From contig LUCW03001429.1 in the NCBI GenBank assembly GCA_001586965.3, forward strand, positions 60,001-82,500: a DNA stretch of 22,500 bases, in the 5' to 3' direction. The stretch comes from Sphaeroforma sirkka. Taxonomy: Eukaryota > Opisthokonta > Ichthyosporea > Ichthyophonida. Positions 1 to 14,000 of this stretch are shown here, piece after piece. The notes under the pieces are model-generated. The model searched no databases. It was not told where the DNA came from and saw only the letters and a list, made by a program, of their open reading frames with translations. The position numbers and the translations under genes are program-made. Positions within the stretch are counted from its first letter, which is position 1. Every line of letters begins with the position of its first letter.

Positions 1-49
1 TATTAGTCATGTGCGGTTTTCAATTCGGGTCGATGCCAAGTTTGCCAAT
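1..49 (+). CDS. possible upstream exon of the MSS51-like gene
   Basis: Frame 2 is open from the window edge and reads ISHVRFSIRVDAKFAN, ending at a good donor (GTGAGC at 50) in phase 0. Joined to an acceptor at 281-282, after a T-rich stretch, it would continue in phase 0 into VRKYFRVEPWNM and the next exon. No recognisable MYND cysteines are present, so this is only an inference from splice signals. Confidence 0.3.
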
Positions 50-282
50 GTGAGCATCGAGGGATGAAAAAAATAGTTGTTATCCATCAAGAAACACTAA
101 CATGTACAAAAAAAGATTGTTTTATCGCAACGATACGTGAGCGGAACATTAGAGTTTTATTCCCGCCTATCCTTGTTGCAGGTATGATTGTCACTATTTG
201 GTCGCGCTGAAAGACGTCAGACTATATTAGCCGCTATCATATCTCTCGTGTTCTCTTGATCATATTATTTTTTGCGCCTGAG

Positions 283-2574
283 GTAAGAAAGTATTTCCGA
301 GTAGAGCCCTGGAATATGTTGCTAATATACCAACTCGATGCAGGGCCTTTTATCCTGCCTACGAATTTCGAGGAGTATCTGCAGACCAGGGAGTTCCCGG
401 CCGGAATCTTCACTCCCTCGCTACTAACGTTGTCACACGTGTATAGCAGCCAAGCAATGACATATCCACTCACCATTCTGTGGGCACTACAAAGGCTTGC
501 GAGTGTAGCTAATAAGGTGTGTGATGTGCGTATTAGCACGTCACGCCTTGTGGTTGTTTCATTTTGACAATTGTTGAGATCGTCCTCGATATAGGATATA
601 GGTATCTGTTGTGCTCACCTCACAAAGGCCTTATTTTTAAACTCATCTCCATGAAAACTTCTTTTCATCGGTCTATAAAACCTTGTGTGTAGCGATTGTC
701 ACTTCTTGCTGAGTGTATCCCTGTATGCGTTCAGAGTAAAATGTACATGGGATGCCATGCAGGGTGAATGCTCTGGTTGGCAGGTACTTATACCAAGATT
801 GGTATCTTTGTTCACGAGTGAAGTTATGTTTGAATCTGACAGGCGGACGCGCTAGTGGAACCGTACCAGCCTACGAAGAGCAGCTTAGTTGTGCATTTGG
901 TAGGAGCCAATGCTCACAGCGAGGTACGTCGATCTAAGCTCAGTGCTCTGTTAAACTGTGTGGTAGTGTTTCAAATACATATAAAGTAGTGTGGTATATG
1001 CTTAAGAGTAGGTTGCCATGAAGAAATTGCTGAGATCGAAGAATATCCCGAGTGCATCATGACTCGTTGCTATTGCTCGGCCTAGACAAGGGTATGGTTT
1101 CTTAAGTATCCCGTACCCTTGATTTCATAGGTATCCCGCGACATGAAGCAGGTGCTTTCAGCAGCATGCAGGAGTATTGCAGACTGTGTATACGTACTAT
1201 ATGCTCTCTATGTCTGCTCATATCGAGGCTATTATTACACTTATCGCACAGGCCCTTCATTCTGTTAAATACGAGGAGTTGTTGCATCTGCTGCCGACGG
1301 TCACTTCTCTTACGGTTGTCTTGATTGGACCACACGCACCCACTTGGACTGATAGCGACGATACAGAATGTGATATGGTGAGTATACGAGTTCGACGGTT
1401 CGTTTGTACGTTCAAATTGCGGGCTATCATCAGGCTTTCGTATTGCAAGTTGATACGGGATTTCTACCACAGGCATAGTGGGCCTACCGAAACCCAATAT
1501 TTTAGGACAAATCGTTGCTACTTGTTCGTATTTAAGTAGTTTTTGGATGGCTTGGAAGTGTGCTATCTACGTTATGTACACATCCGGAATCGATTTCAAC
1601 TATGTTCTTGTGTCCTTTTAATCGCTGCTTGACAATTGCAGCTAGTGCAAAAGCCTCTCAACGGTTCATTAGTACAGAAACAATCGATCTGTTCAATCGA
1701 TCTGTTCAAAAGTTAGCTTCTTGGATAGCCTTTTCTGCCGTTGTATTCAGCTGATTCTTGCCTTTGCTTCTTTCTTACAACATACTTCCGTGTGAGGCGT
1801 TGACTTGCTTTTTATTTATAAATCTACTACCGCAGTGTGATAGCTGTTTATCCCGAAGCCGGCATTTCCGACTGCGATATCGCCGCATGGAGTACAACGA
1901 GTTTATTGAGTCGGAAGGCACAGTTGAGTTTGGGAAGCCAGATATCATTGTTGCCTACAATTGCGGCTTCCACGAGTATACAGGAAAAGAAGAGGACTCG
2001 TGGAATTGGGCTATGCCTTATATGCTAAAAAAGGATGGTATGTGACGTCTTTCTCGCGACAGGCATTCGAATTTTGTGGTCTTCAGTTACAATATAGGCA
2101 AAAATTCAGTCCTGTTCCTGGTGCGAGTTCATGGCCATATATGCTAAGATGTGTGGGGGTCGAAACAGCTCATTTGTGGTATGAGGCCAAACACACCCCA
2201 GGCCATACATACCAGTGTTCGAGATTAATTGAAGGTGTTTACAAAGTGCATCATTTCTAGCTTCCCAGCCTCTATCATTTCCTTGATGTATTCTCTGGAG
2301 TGACACTGGTAGCTACTCTATCGAAAAAACGCACGAATTCACACCAATCTCTTTTCTATATTAAAAATCAGTGCCCTTGATTGCCACGTCATATACGAAA
2401 TCGGAATCGGTGGCGGACACCGAGTATATCCAGGCACACGGTGGGCATGTATCTGTTGCATCGGAGAAAAATCCGTACTTCGGTCGTCAGCCATTCCGGG
2501 ACTGGAAACGGGATGACGATTGCGATTTTTACTACTACAATAACTACGTGGCCGTATTCTCTGGTGATAACTAA
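283..2574 (+). CDS. MSS51-like protein (MYND zinc-finger family), C-terminal domain; 5'-partial, spliced
   Basis: Proposed exons are about 283-516, 870-923, 1252-1377, 1836-2037 and 2372-2574 (stop TAA), giving about 272 aa. All junctions are GT-AG with phases 0, 0, 0 and 1 that agree. Exon products in order carry FEEYLQTREFP and MTYPLTILWALQRL; VVHLVGANAHSE; KYEELLHLLPTVTSLTVVLIGP; KPDIIVAYNCGFHEY with a following SWNWAMPYML; and VPLIATSYTKSE. This order (PLT block, hVGA.-E, yeEl.h.lP...vv.iGP, PDl..a.n.GfH, P...TsY) is that of the MSS51 C-terminal domain found in MSS51/ZMYND15-type proteins. Yeast Mss51 activates COX1 translation; mammalian MSS51 is a mitochondria-associated muscle protein. 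The MYND zinc finger should lie upstream of the window, so orthology is not settled. The 5' edge of the first exon is uncertain: the frame is open back to 211, and acceptors at 282 or 343 are possible. A possible poly(A) signal lies at 2814. Confidence 0.8.
1681..1709. repeat. 13-bp tandem duplication
   Basis: CAATCGATCTGTT occurs twice in tandem plus a partial third copy, within the intron 1378-1835 of the MSS51-like gene. Confidence 0.85.
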
Positions 2575-3037
2575 GAAATAGTTTCTTTACGGCATACAAA
2601 GTGAGCACGTAGAGAAATCCGACAACAAGGACTTGTATGGAAAGCGTAATTTCAAAACACTCGTCACTTAATTCCAGGGGCATATGCACTACTTTGCATA
2701 CATGTGAGTGTAGGAGAGCTTGAACACTTCTGTTCACTGCGGCAATACAAGCAGCTACGATGCAATACACATCTCTCCGTGAGTTGGTGTATGTGGATGA
2801 ATCTTCTGTTGTGAATAAACACTGCGGCGAGTAGGTGTTTTGTGAATCTTTCGCAGCTGCCAACAGGTAAATGAAAAGACGTCGCACACAACTACTCTCT
2901 GTTGCTTTAGTATCGATGGAAATGGACGCCTTATGGCAGCAAATGCAAAACAGAGCGCTGATAGGCTGGTACAACGACTGCATCACATCATTAACGTCAC
3001 TCCCCAAGAAGTATTGAGAGTAGCGGATGGCACCCAT
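2339..3037 (-). CDS. hypothetical 232-codon ORF, antisense to the last MSS51-like exon
   Basis: This is an uninterrupted minus-strand frame, ATG to TGA, the longest open frame outside the proven exons. Residues 128-155 contain a strongly hydrophobic stretch (ITLSIQVLVVGFLYVLTLYA) like a membrane helix; the rest is Cys/Ser-rich with no family I recognise. The ATG is immediately preceded by a pyrimidine-rich acceptor (CTTAG), so it may be an internal exon rather than a start. A donor at 4148 in the orphan membrane-protein gene (phase 0) could join it in frame. About 203 nt lie antisense to MSS51-like coding sequence, which can keep a frame open artificially. Competing + strand frames exist at 2933-3127 and about 2914-3017. 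I cannot tell which, if any, is translated. Confidence 0.25.
   Translation of the reverse strand: MGAIRYSQYFLGSDVNDVMQSLYQPISALFCICCHKASISIDTKATESSCVRRLFIYLLAAAKDSQNTYSPQCLFTTEDSSTYTNSRRDVYCIVAACIAAVNRSVQALLHSHVCKVVHMPLELSDECFEITLSIQVLVVGFLYVLTLYAVKKLFLSYHQRIRPRSYCSSKNRNRHPVSSPGMADDRSTDFSPMQQIHAHRVPGYTRCPPPIPISYMTWQSRALIFNIEKRLV
2814..2819 (+). terminator. candidate poly(A) signal AATAAA for the MSS51-like gene
   Basis: AATAAA lies 240 nt downstream of the MSS51-like stop codon, the first such hexamer I see there. This is position-only evidence. Confidence 0.3.
2914..3017 (+). CDS. possible short exon or ORF on the + strand
   Basis: After a strong acceptor (tctgttgctttag, ending about 2911) a short frame begins with ATGGAAATGGACGCC and encodes about 33 residues including DALWQQMQNRALIGWY before a stop. 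The composition looks protein-like, and ALIGWY faintly recalls the GWY of MPN/JAMM domains, but the metal-binding HSH that should follow is absent. It overlaps the minus-strand ORF of 2339-3037, and only one of the two is likely to be real. Confidence 0.15.
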
Positions 3038-4048
3038 CTAAGTAAAAGAGAAGACATAAGCTGTTATTGTCCCAGCAGTGATTATGCTGTGAGCTTAGCG
3101 TATCTAATCAAGACTTTTTCAAGTTAATAACGCCGTTAAAAATATACAAGAAGTTGTTAATAATCCTGCTCCTTTACTACCTAGATATCTCCCGCCTTCA
3201 GGAAGGATGGTTTTTACATCCTTTCGGATCGTAGTTTGGTTCGAGAAACATGCTAGTACATATTGGGTAAATGTGGCTGTAAAATTCACCACGACAAATT
3301 AAATGAGACCAGATATCTGAATCTGGTAGCTGCTATATCCAGTCGCAGGTACTTTTCTGACCGCAATTCAACGGAGAAGAATCGAAGAGCAGTGTAGGTT
3401 TGCATAGCAGCATGCAATCATTTATAAAAGTTTCAACGCGCGATTGTTAACGTACTTTTCAGGCACCGCAGGCATACAGGAGTGCTATCTTTGATAAAAA
3501 ATGCACAGTACTGAAAATTGATATATTTATATTGTATGCGCGCGGGTTTCTGCTACACATGCACAGAATAAGCAAGCGAAGGCACGGAAATGCAAGTTCG
3601 GGGTTGTTCTCCCTACTGAGTTTACCACATGATATGGGTTTTTTTTCTGTGTTCGTTTGCAAGTGATGAGCAAAGAGATAGTTCCGAATTTCACACGGGC
3701 GTCATACGAAGGGTTCTCTTTCGAATCATCTTTTCTCGCCCATAAGTTCTAAAACTATTACCATTTAAGGGTGATTGCGCCTGCGCGTACATACACTTTG
3801 CATTGTCAAGGGTGGTGTCAAATACCATGACTAGCATCATGTTGGCATGAACATACCAGCATCCAGTAATATTGATTTTTATTCAATTTGGATCAATATG
3901 GATCATTTCTGTACGGACCCACGTCAACCCCAATATATAAAAAGCAATCTATAAAATGAAATATATCTCTGGCGAATATCAAGCCTGAATCTAAGTCTAC
4001 GGATATTTTTAAGGCACTCTCGTTGCCTCTTCAGGGCTTCCTATAAGT
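3038..4048. other. intergenic stretch without a supported gene
   Basis: Only short frames are present, such as 67 codons on the minus strand at 3459-3662, and none has family motifs or matched splice sites. A TATAAAAG box occurs near 3423-3430 on the + strand, but no convincing downstream reading frame follows. A TTTATT at 3878-3883 reads AATAAA on the minus strand and could end the membrane-protein transcript. Confidence 0.5.
3878..3883 (-). terminator. candidate poly(A) signal of the orphan membrane-protein gene
   Basis: AATAAA on the minus strand about 165 nt downstream of the stop at 4049. If the gene instead splices on to 2339-3037 this site would be intronic. Confidence 0.3.
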
Positions 4049-7272
<3,224 letters not shown>

Positions 7273-7841
7273 AATTATCGATAAGTGTACGTACAAATAC
7301 CTAGTAATGTATAAATATGTAGCAAACTCATACTATCGTGGCTATCTTATCAACTCGATCTCCTTCTCTCTGAGAGAGACTCCTGTTCAGTTTTTTTTTG
7401 TTATAAATAATTGTTGCAGAGAGGCTATACACACAGAAGTAATAAATGAAAAATGGATTCTCCCCACGCCCCAGAGCAGGACATTTCTGTGAGACATCAG
7501 ACAATTCCAGAGGGACAGTCTGACAGTCTGACACTCGCAGTCATGAGTAAATATAAAAAACACTATTTTCACATTCCATCTTTTTTTCTTCTTCAGAAAA
7601 TGTATCATGCTGACTACAAATACACAGATACTTATATACATACATATTACACTTCCAAGAAAAACACAAAAAAAAAAACACAAGTGTACTGCAGGAGTGC
7701 AGTCTGCACTCTCGAACTCACATATAAAATTGAACTGCCAAATTGTTTCTAAATATTTTCAAAAAAATAGACACAATCACAGTCTCTCCCATGGGTGAGT
7801 AGCCGAGGGCCGACAGCCTGACACGGATAGTGACAGGGTAA

Positions 7842-7935
7842 AACTGTGGCATTCTAATAATAAATGTTTCTACAGTCGGCATAACTGTGGCTTTCTATAA
7901 ATAAATATGTAAATGTTCTAAGGACTACAGACGGC
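7842..7935. repeat. imperfect direct repeat, two copies
   Basis: Copy 1 (7842-7880) and copy 2 (7883-7935) both begin AACTGTGGC-TTCTA and end CTACAG-CGGC. Copy 2 carries about 14 extra bases in the middle. Confidence 0.7.
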
Positions 7936-8022
7936 AAATTTGTATTTACAGAAATCATATAAATAGTCATAGCCGACTAGACTTCTATCCATTCACATCA
8001 TTGATAATAACATTCTAATATA

Positions 8023-8034
8023 TATATATATAAG
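8023..8034 (+). promoter_or_regulatory. candidate TATA box of the RING gene
   Basis: TATATATATAAG lies about 66 nt upstream of the ATG at 8100, a plausible spacing for a TATA element, a start site and a short leader. It could also be a short TA microsatellite. Confidence 0.4.
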
Positions 8035-8099
8035 TTAGACAGTTCTCCGCCCAGAAGTGTGGTTTACTGTAGTTCAACACGGACGACAGACAGGACAAT

Positions 8100-11000
8100 A
8101 TGTCCTCCAAACGTGCCCACGACGACATCGAGGCAAGATCTGAGGCAATCGAGTCTGAAACAGCTGCCGATATTCAAAGTACACATCATATACTTAGTGA
8201 TGCAGCGCAAGAACCTGCAGAGGCACTGCCAGGGGTAGATAAATCAACGGTTAAGCGTGCACGGATTGAATCGGATGACAATACAGATGTGAGTACAGGA
8301 GACAGCTTAAATGTACATACACAAGCTAGTGTAAAAACTGATCCTGTAGAGGTTGGAACAGCGGGAACTCCGATCCAAGACACACTTGCAAGTGGCACAA
8401 AAACTGAAGCGACTACCACAGGTATAGAAGGAAGTACAAGCGAAAGTGAACAGGCTGGTGTGAAAGTTGATGAAGCTACCAGTGTAAGCGGCGTTAAGGC
8501 CGAGGAGGGTTTTTTAAGTAGAGTTAGAGTCGAAGGTACTTTGCCAGTTGTTGCGGACAGTGAAGAAGACCTAGCACAGAGTGGTATCAAAGAAGAAGCT
8601 GTAGCAGAGGGATTTGAGATGGAAATTGCCGAGGAAGCTGGTACGGTGAAAACCGAGGATGTCCCAGAAGCAACATCCCGTGTGAAGTCAGAATATACTG
8701 GGGACACTGTAAATACAGATGAAAGCATAAAGTCAGAGGATGTTGCACTAAGCAATGTTGAAGATGAAATAGTGCCGCACAGCGTGACGAGCGAGAATAC
8801 AGGAGAGGGTGACCACATGGACACCGAAGAAGCCGTGAAAACTGAGGAAACACCTGCTTCTGCATCTGCTTCTGCTGGGAATATGGCACTTGACGAATCA
8901 GCCAGCGCTTCCACTGCCCAGGCAGACAGTACGGACTATGAACCTCCGGAGGCAACTATTGGTATGTATGTTTATTTTTGGTGGTTTATAGCTATGTATG
9001 TGGTTGATGGTCTATAGGCATGTGCATGATTGGTGGTTTATAGATATGTTTATCATGGGTGGTCTATAGGTACGTAAATATTGGTCATTTATCAATGTGT
9101 ATATCATGGGTGGTCTAAAAAAACGTATTGATTGGTCGTTTCCCGATAGTTGGTGGTCTATAGAGACGTGATCGCTAGTGGATGTACATGACTGATGATT
9201 CATAGGTATGTATTTTGTGGTTATATACATGATGATCGGTAGTTTATAGATACGTGATGAATAGTGGTACATTAATTATTGATATGCACATAACTGGCGA
9301 TTCATAGTTTGTACAATAAGGGTCGTTTGCAGTTTGATTGATTGTCTATAAATACGTCATGTACAGTGGTAACTTATATTTACATGATTCATAATTATTT
9401 ATAATATTGGTAGTTCATAGTTATATACTTGATTGGTAGCCTATAGATACGTGATGAAAAGAGGTAAATTAGAATGTACATGATTGGTGATTCATAGATA
9501 TGTATAATATTAGTGGTTTATAGTTTGATACGTAGTTTGTGGGCTATATGTTCGTGATGATTGGTGGTCAATTAGTATGTACATGACTGGGAATTCATAG
9601 TGATCTATTGATATGTGTAATATTGGTGGTGTGTAGTTTGATACACAGTTCGTTGGCTATATGCACGTGATGATTGGTGTTCAATTAACATGTACGTGTC
9701 TGATAATCCATAGATATGTTTAACATTGGTGGTTTGTAGTTTTATACATATTTCGTGAGCTATTTACACGTGATGATTAGTGGTCAATTTATATATACAT
9801 GACTGGAGTATCAAAGGTTTGTATAACATTGGTGGTGTATCTGATGATTGGTGGTCAATTAATATGCACATGCCTGATTTATAGATATGTATAATATTAG
9901 TGGTTTATAGTTATGTGCTTGATTGGTGGTCTATTGACATGCTTGTGGAGCCATTTTGTCGTGTAGTTGTCGCTTTGTTGGCATGTGAAACCGATGGCTT
10001 CATCAAAGTACAAGAACGATGTTCAGGTTTTTGAAAGAATGACATTTGAGATATTGTTTACGTAGTGGGAAAAAAATAGTTAACGCTACCTCGAATGTCA
10101 GAATCATATGTGCTGCTCCGGTTGATTCTTGTGTATTCATAGTGCTTACTTGAGATCCGCGTCTATCACAAGGGACTATAATATGATTATACACTTCTGG
10201 CTCAATTTATACATACCATCGATTGAACCCTGTACCTTATGAATTGCACGCTTTCGGTATAATTTGGCAAGCAACACGTTTGGATTAATTTTTGGACCCA
10301 ACATATTGCTACAAGACCTTCGTGCAGGACACGTTTTAAATCTAAGTACTCGGGAATACGAAATATTAAGACCTGTTTCAGTCAGCACTGACAGTCCGAT
10401 GTATGTGTTCTCTTATCTACGTCTGCCTGATTTCGCCGAACATAGATATCTATATTCATGTGCATATCGCTGTGTGTGCAACTTTGTGAAGCGAAGTTCC
10501 GGTACACCGGCACAATGCAAGGGCGAGCTGTCTGCATGCCCAAGGAACTATTAAATGTCGCATCGTGAGCCATAACTTCTCATTGTCATCAATGGCTTTG
10601 GCATTTGAATCGCTGACATTGTTTCAGTAACATGCTACTACCCTCTCCTTCTTTGTAGATTTTGGCACACATAATCTCATAAGTATATGTGGTAAAACCT
10701 TTCTAGGACAGTATTCTTGACGTCTGCAGTTTCAATGGTCAGAGAGTTAGAAGCAATCCGCACAGGTGCTAGTACACTAGATATCAAGCCTCTATTTCTT
10801 CTTCTATCATCTTATCCGCCTCTCCCATGTACCTCCACCTCACAGAGCGGCTGAGACAGCACGTCGCCGCGTACAGGTCGGCGATGCTGTGCTCCATCTG
10901 CAGCGAGATACTTGTGAAGCCGCACTCGCTGGAATGTGGCCACTCCTACTGTGTCACCTGCATCTGCACCTACTTCAGTGTATGCGCCGTAACGCGTTTT

Positions 11001-14000
11001 GGGATTTTGTTTTGTAGTGGTAGGCAAACGGCAGAGCAGTGTATACCAGCGCCTTGTTCAGGTATTCTGGTAGCTGTGTATGTATAGTGTTGCCCGTGGT
11101 CTGTTCTCAGTGCATGATGGCTTCTCATCCGTAGTGTTTAATCCAGCGCGAGCGCCGACGTATATGCGTGTGGGCATGAAGATATCGCTATTCAGTACCA
11201 CTAACCCGTTGACCAGACTTCCTGATTATTCAGCCGTGATAGACCGGCCGATAAGTGTTGACCATGGCGCTGGTTAAGTAATCAGCTTCAAAATTTTATA
11301 TGCGAGTCTTGTCTGTCAAAAGATTTGTATATTATAAATTTTGTCTTGATTGTAATAAATACTAGTTTTGCAGATTGGTGCAAGCAGCACGGCATGTGGA
11401 AAATGCGACTTTGGCGGAGTGCGCGTCAAAAATTCGTTGTAGGTTACAAATATACAAATAAGTACGGTAGAAGTATGTGGAAGTTATGTATCCTTTCGCC
11501 GTCACGAGCCAGCTATACTCTGTGCTTGCCGGTGTAGCACTGGTGTAAACAATTCCCTACTGTATTTCTTATAGAGTTAGATACAGTTAAGAGAACATAT
11601 CATAATTAATCATTGGCCATATAGATTTTGTTATTTGTATTCAACCATCTCGTTCACCTGGTCGTCGTTTTGAACAGGTGCAAAAAGCAATGGGCCGCGG
11701 CTTGCAGTGCAAGCAGTGCAATAATCCTATACGCAAGAAACCAGAACCCAGCCTGGTGTTACAGACTCGGATCAGCATATTACGGAAACAGGTACGCGCA
11801 ACCGTAATTGATACTGAGTGCCCACTGTCTCATAGATGGGAGCCCACCTGCCACATGAACGCAAGAATTGAGCAGCTCCAATCTTGATGCTTTGGATTTG
11901 ATTGACCTTGCAGTTTTCGTAGCCATCCTGGTCTGTTATCGTGCATTTTTAGCGCTCCAGAACGATTCGTTTGTAGGGTAGTTTGTAGGGAATCTGTTCT
12001 GTGAGTATTTGGCGTATCTGTTAAGATGGAGTATCGCTCATTATGTATGTTTGTGTCAACACTCTCAGCCGTGCGCGGATAGCATTCTGAAGAATTACTC
12101 GGCACGATTGAAATCAGCTGAACGAGCTATGAAGAGTGTTGAATACAAGAGTATCATGCCAGGGACAGAACTTGTCGATCACGAAGGAAAGGGCTACGTC
12201 TTCGATAAGGGCGATGGTATGTTTAGATCATGGATATGCCACGACGGCAAGTGCCCATATTCCGCAACCAATGACTCGTTTAGATGAGATTTTCTCTCAT
12301 TTCGGAACTTTGTCGAATCGACAGCGTAAAGAGTACCTATACGCACCGTGTACTTAGTGTGTTGTGTTACTACCATTATGAGCCGCCAAGTGGCAAACTA
12401 TGGTATCGTACACTAATGGTCTGCAATATTTTGAGAAGCATGACAATATCCAAGTCACTCCGACTTCAGCGACAATTGAATTTATCAGGCCATTTCGGTG
12501 ATCAAATTCCAGGGAAAATGTCGTGCAAATAGAACCTATGCTAAAAGCACTTGATTTGTTCCGATGCGATTTATACAGATGTATACAGATGTATCGAGTG
12601 CTTGTTTGAGATCGAAGATTACAAATGTGCAGGGTGCGGTGTTGCATTTCCAGAATTGGAAAATAGGTCTGATGTCCATCGGGAGTTAGGTGTCAGGTAT
12701 GTGTTGTATCTATATCCCGCCTTGTTGCATAGCATGTGTTGATTCAGATATGTCAGGTGAAGAAAATGTACAGAAGTATGAGGTAAATGGGGAATTTGGG
12801 TTTGCAGATATGGATGTACGTCTTGATTGTATCGACAGTTTCCTCATCCATTCTCGTATTCCATGATGAGCTTGCATCAAAAGAGACTCAGTTGGGGTGC
12901 AAGCGATGTGCAATGACGAACTTTAATGGCGTATCGCATGGTTCAATGACAGGAACTTTTGTTAGTGAACGGTTAGATTTATACTTCACTCCTTCCATTG
13001 GGCGATGTTTGCATACAGTGTGACCGAGTCAATTTTTTCTTTCTCGTAGATCGCGAGGTGTGTAGAATTACTTGTATAATATCTGCACAACTGCTTAGTG
13101 GGTCTAAACTAGGCTAACCTTTGCATTTGTTCCACGGTACAGTGACTCCCAAGAAGACGGAGAGGACTCCGAGGACGACGAAGGTGATGACAATGCGGAT
13201 TTGAAGAATTTTATAGTCGAAAGTGATGAGGAGATAGAAATGGAGAAACCTGAGGAGGGTGAGCAGCCTCTCAAAGGGTGGATCACAAATCGTATGTGCT
13301 CCCCCATTTTTAGTCAGAATCTACATATGGAAAGAATATATTAGCCTTAGAGTGATGTGTATTACAGTGCGTGTTCCACTTATTCCAATGTAAAGTGTGC
13401 TGCTGTGTTGGCTTATGAGGTTAGATATATAAATGCATCAATTGAGATGTGAACGCTTATGAATGGAGCGAGACTCCATTGAGAGTCGACTCAAATCGTT
13501 TAGGAAGTAGTATAACAAATCAATGATTTTTATGTAGTCGACTTGAGGTGGCCAGCCATTGGAATCCTTCACTACAAGATGTAAACTGAACGTCACTCTG
13601 ATTCATATATGCACACTTCTTGTCTGATATCTGATACTCCCTCGTTCGCCAACAGAGAGTGGTCTAATGGAACTGATGTGCGGCTGTGATGTTTCGTGTG
13701 GCCAGGACTGCGAGTGCGACGATGAAGTATGTGTTCGACAGAACACATCAAACACACTCTAGTATTCGTTTCGTGTTGTGAGACCCACAGATTGCATCTA
13801 CCTACTTACAAACGAGCAACTTCAATCTCAAGATTAAACTCCCACACCTCGGGCTTTCTTTGTATTACACAGGATTGTACGGCTTGTCCATGTGCTCAGC
13901 GAAATTTGAATGACGGCAGCGGCGAAGATTCGGACTCTGACAACTCACAAGATGGTACACATTGGGATGGTGGCTCAGACGATGGAAGTGTACATAGTAA

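Larger units (their letters stand above)
7273..8099. promoter_or_regulatory. divergent intergenic/promoter region
   Basis: This 827-bp gap separates the start codons of the minus-strand membrane-protein gene and the plus-strand RING gene, so it should hold both promoters. It contains a short palindrome TCTCTCTGAGAGAGA near 7364-7378, A/T-rich runs and an imperfect direct repeat at 7842-7935. ORFs of 60-99 codons on both strands lack motifs and splice context and I do not call them. Confidence 0.55.

Noticed and set aside
237..539. 100-codon minus-strand ORF at the left edge
   Set aside because: It is antisense to the MSS51-like exon, where the PLTILWALQRL block supports the + strand.
8186..8914. 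242-codon Ser/Val-rich ORF on the minus strand
   Set aside because: It is antisense to exon 1 of the RING gene, whose SUMO motifs and splice continuity identify the true strand.
9012..9272. 86-codon minus-strand ORF with repeated RPPMI and NHQS motifs
   Set aside because: It is a translation of the degenerate tandem repeat, not a gene.
11374..11537. ORF with DWCKQHGMWKMRLW as a constitutive RING exon
   Set aside because: Exon 2 joins exon 3 directly in phase and yields a complete C3HC4 RING. The segment breaks the frame in every combination and is kept only as a possible poison exon.
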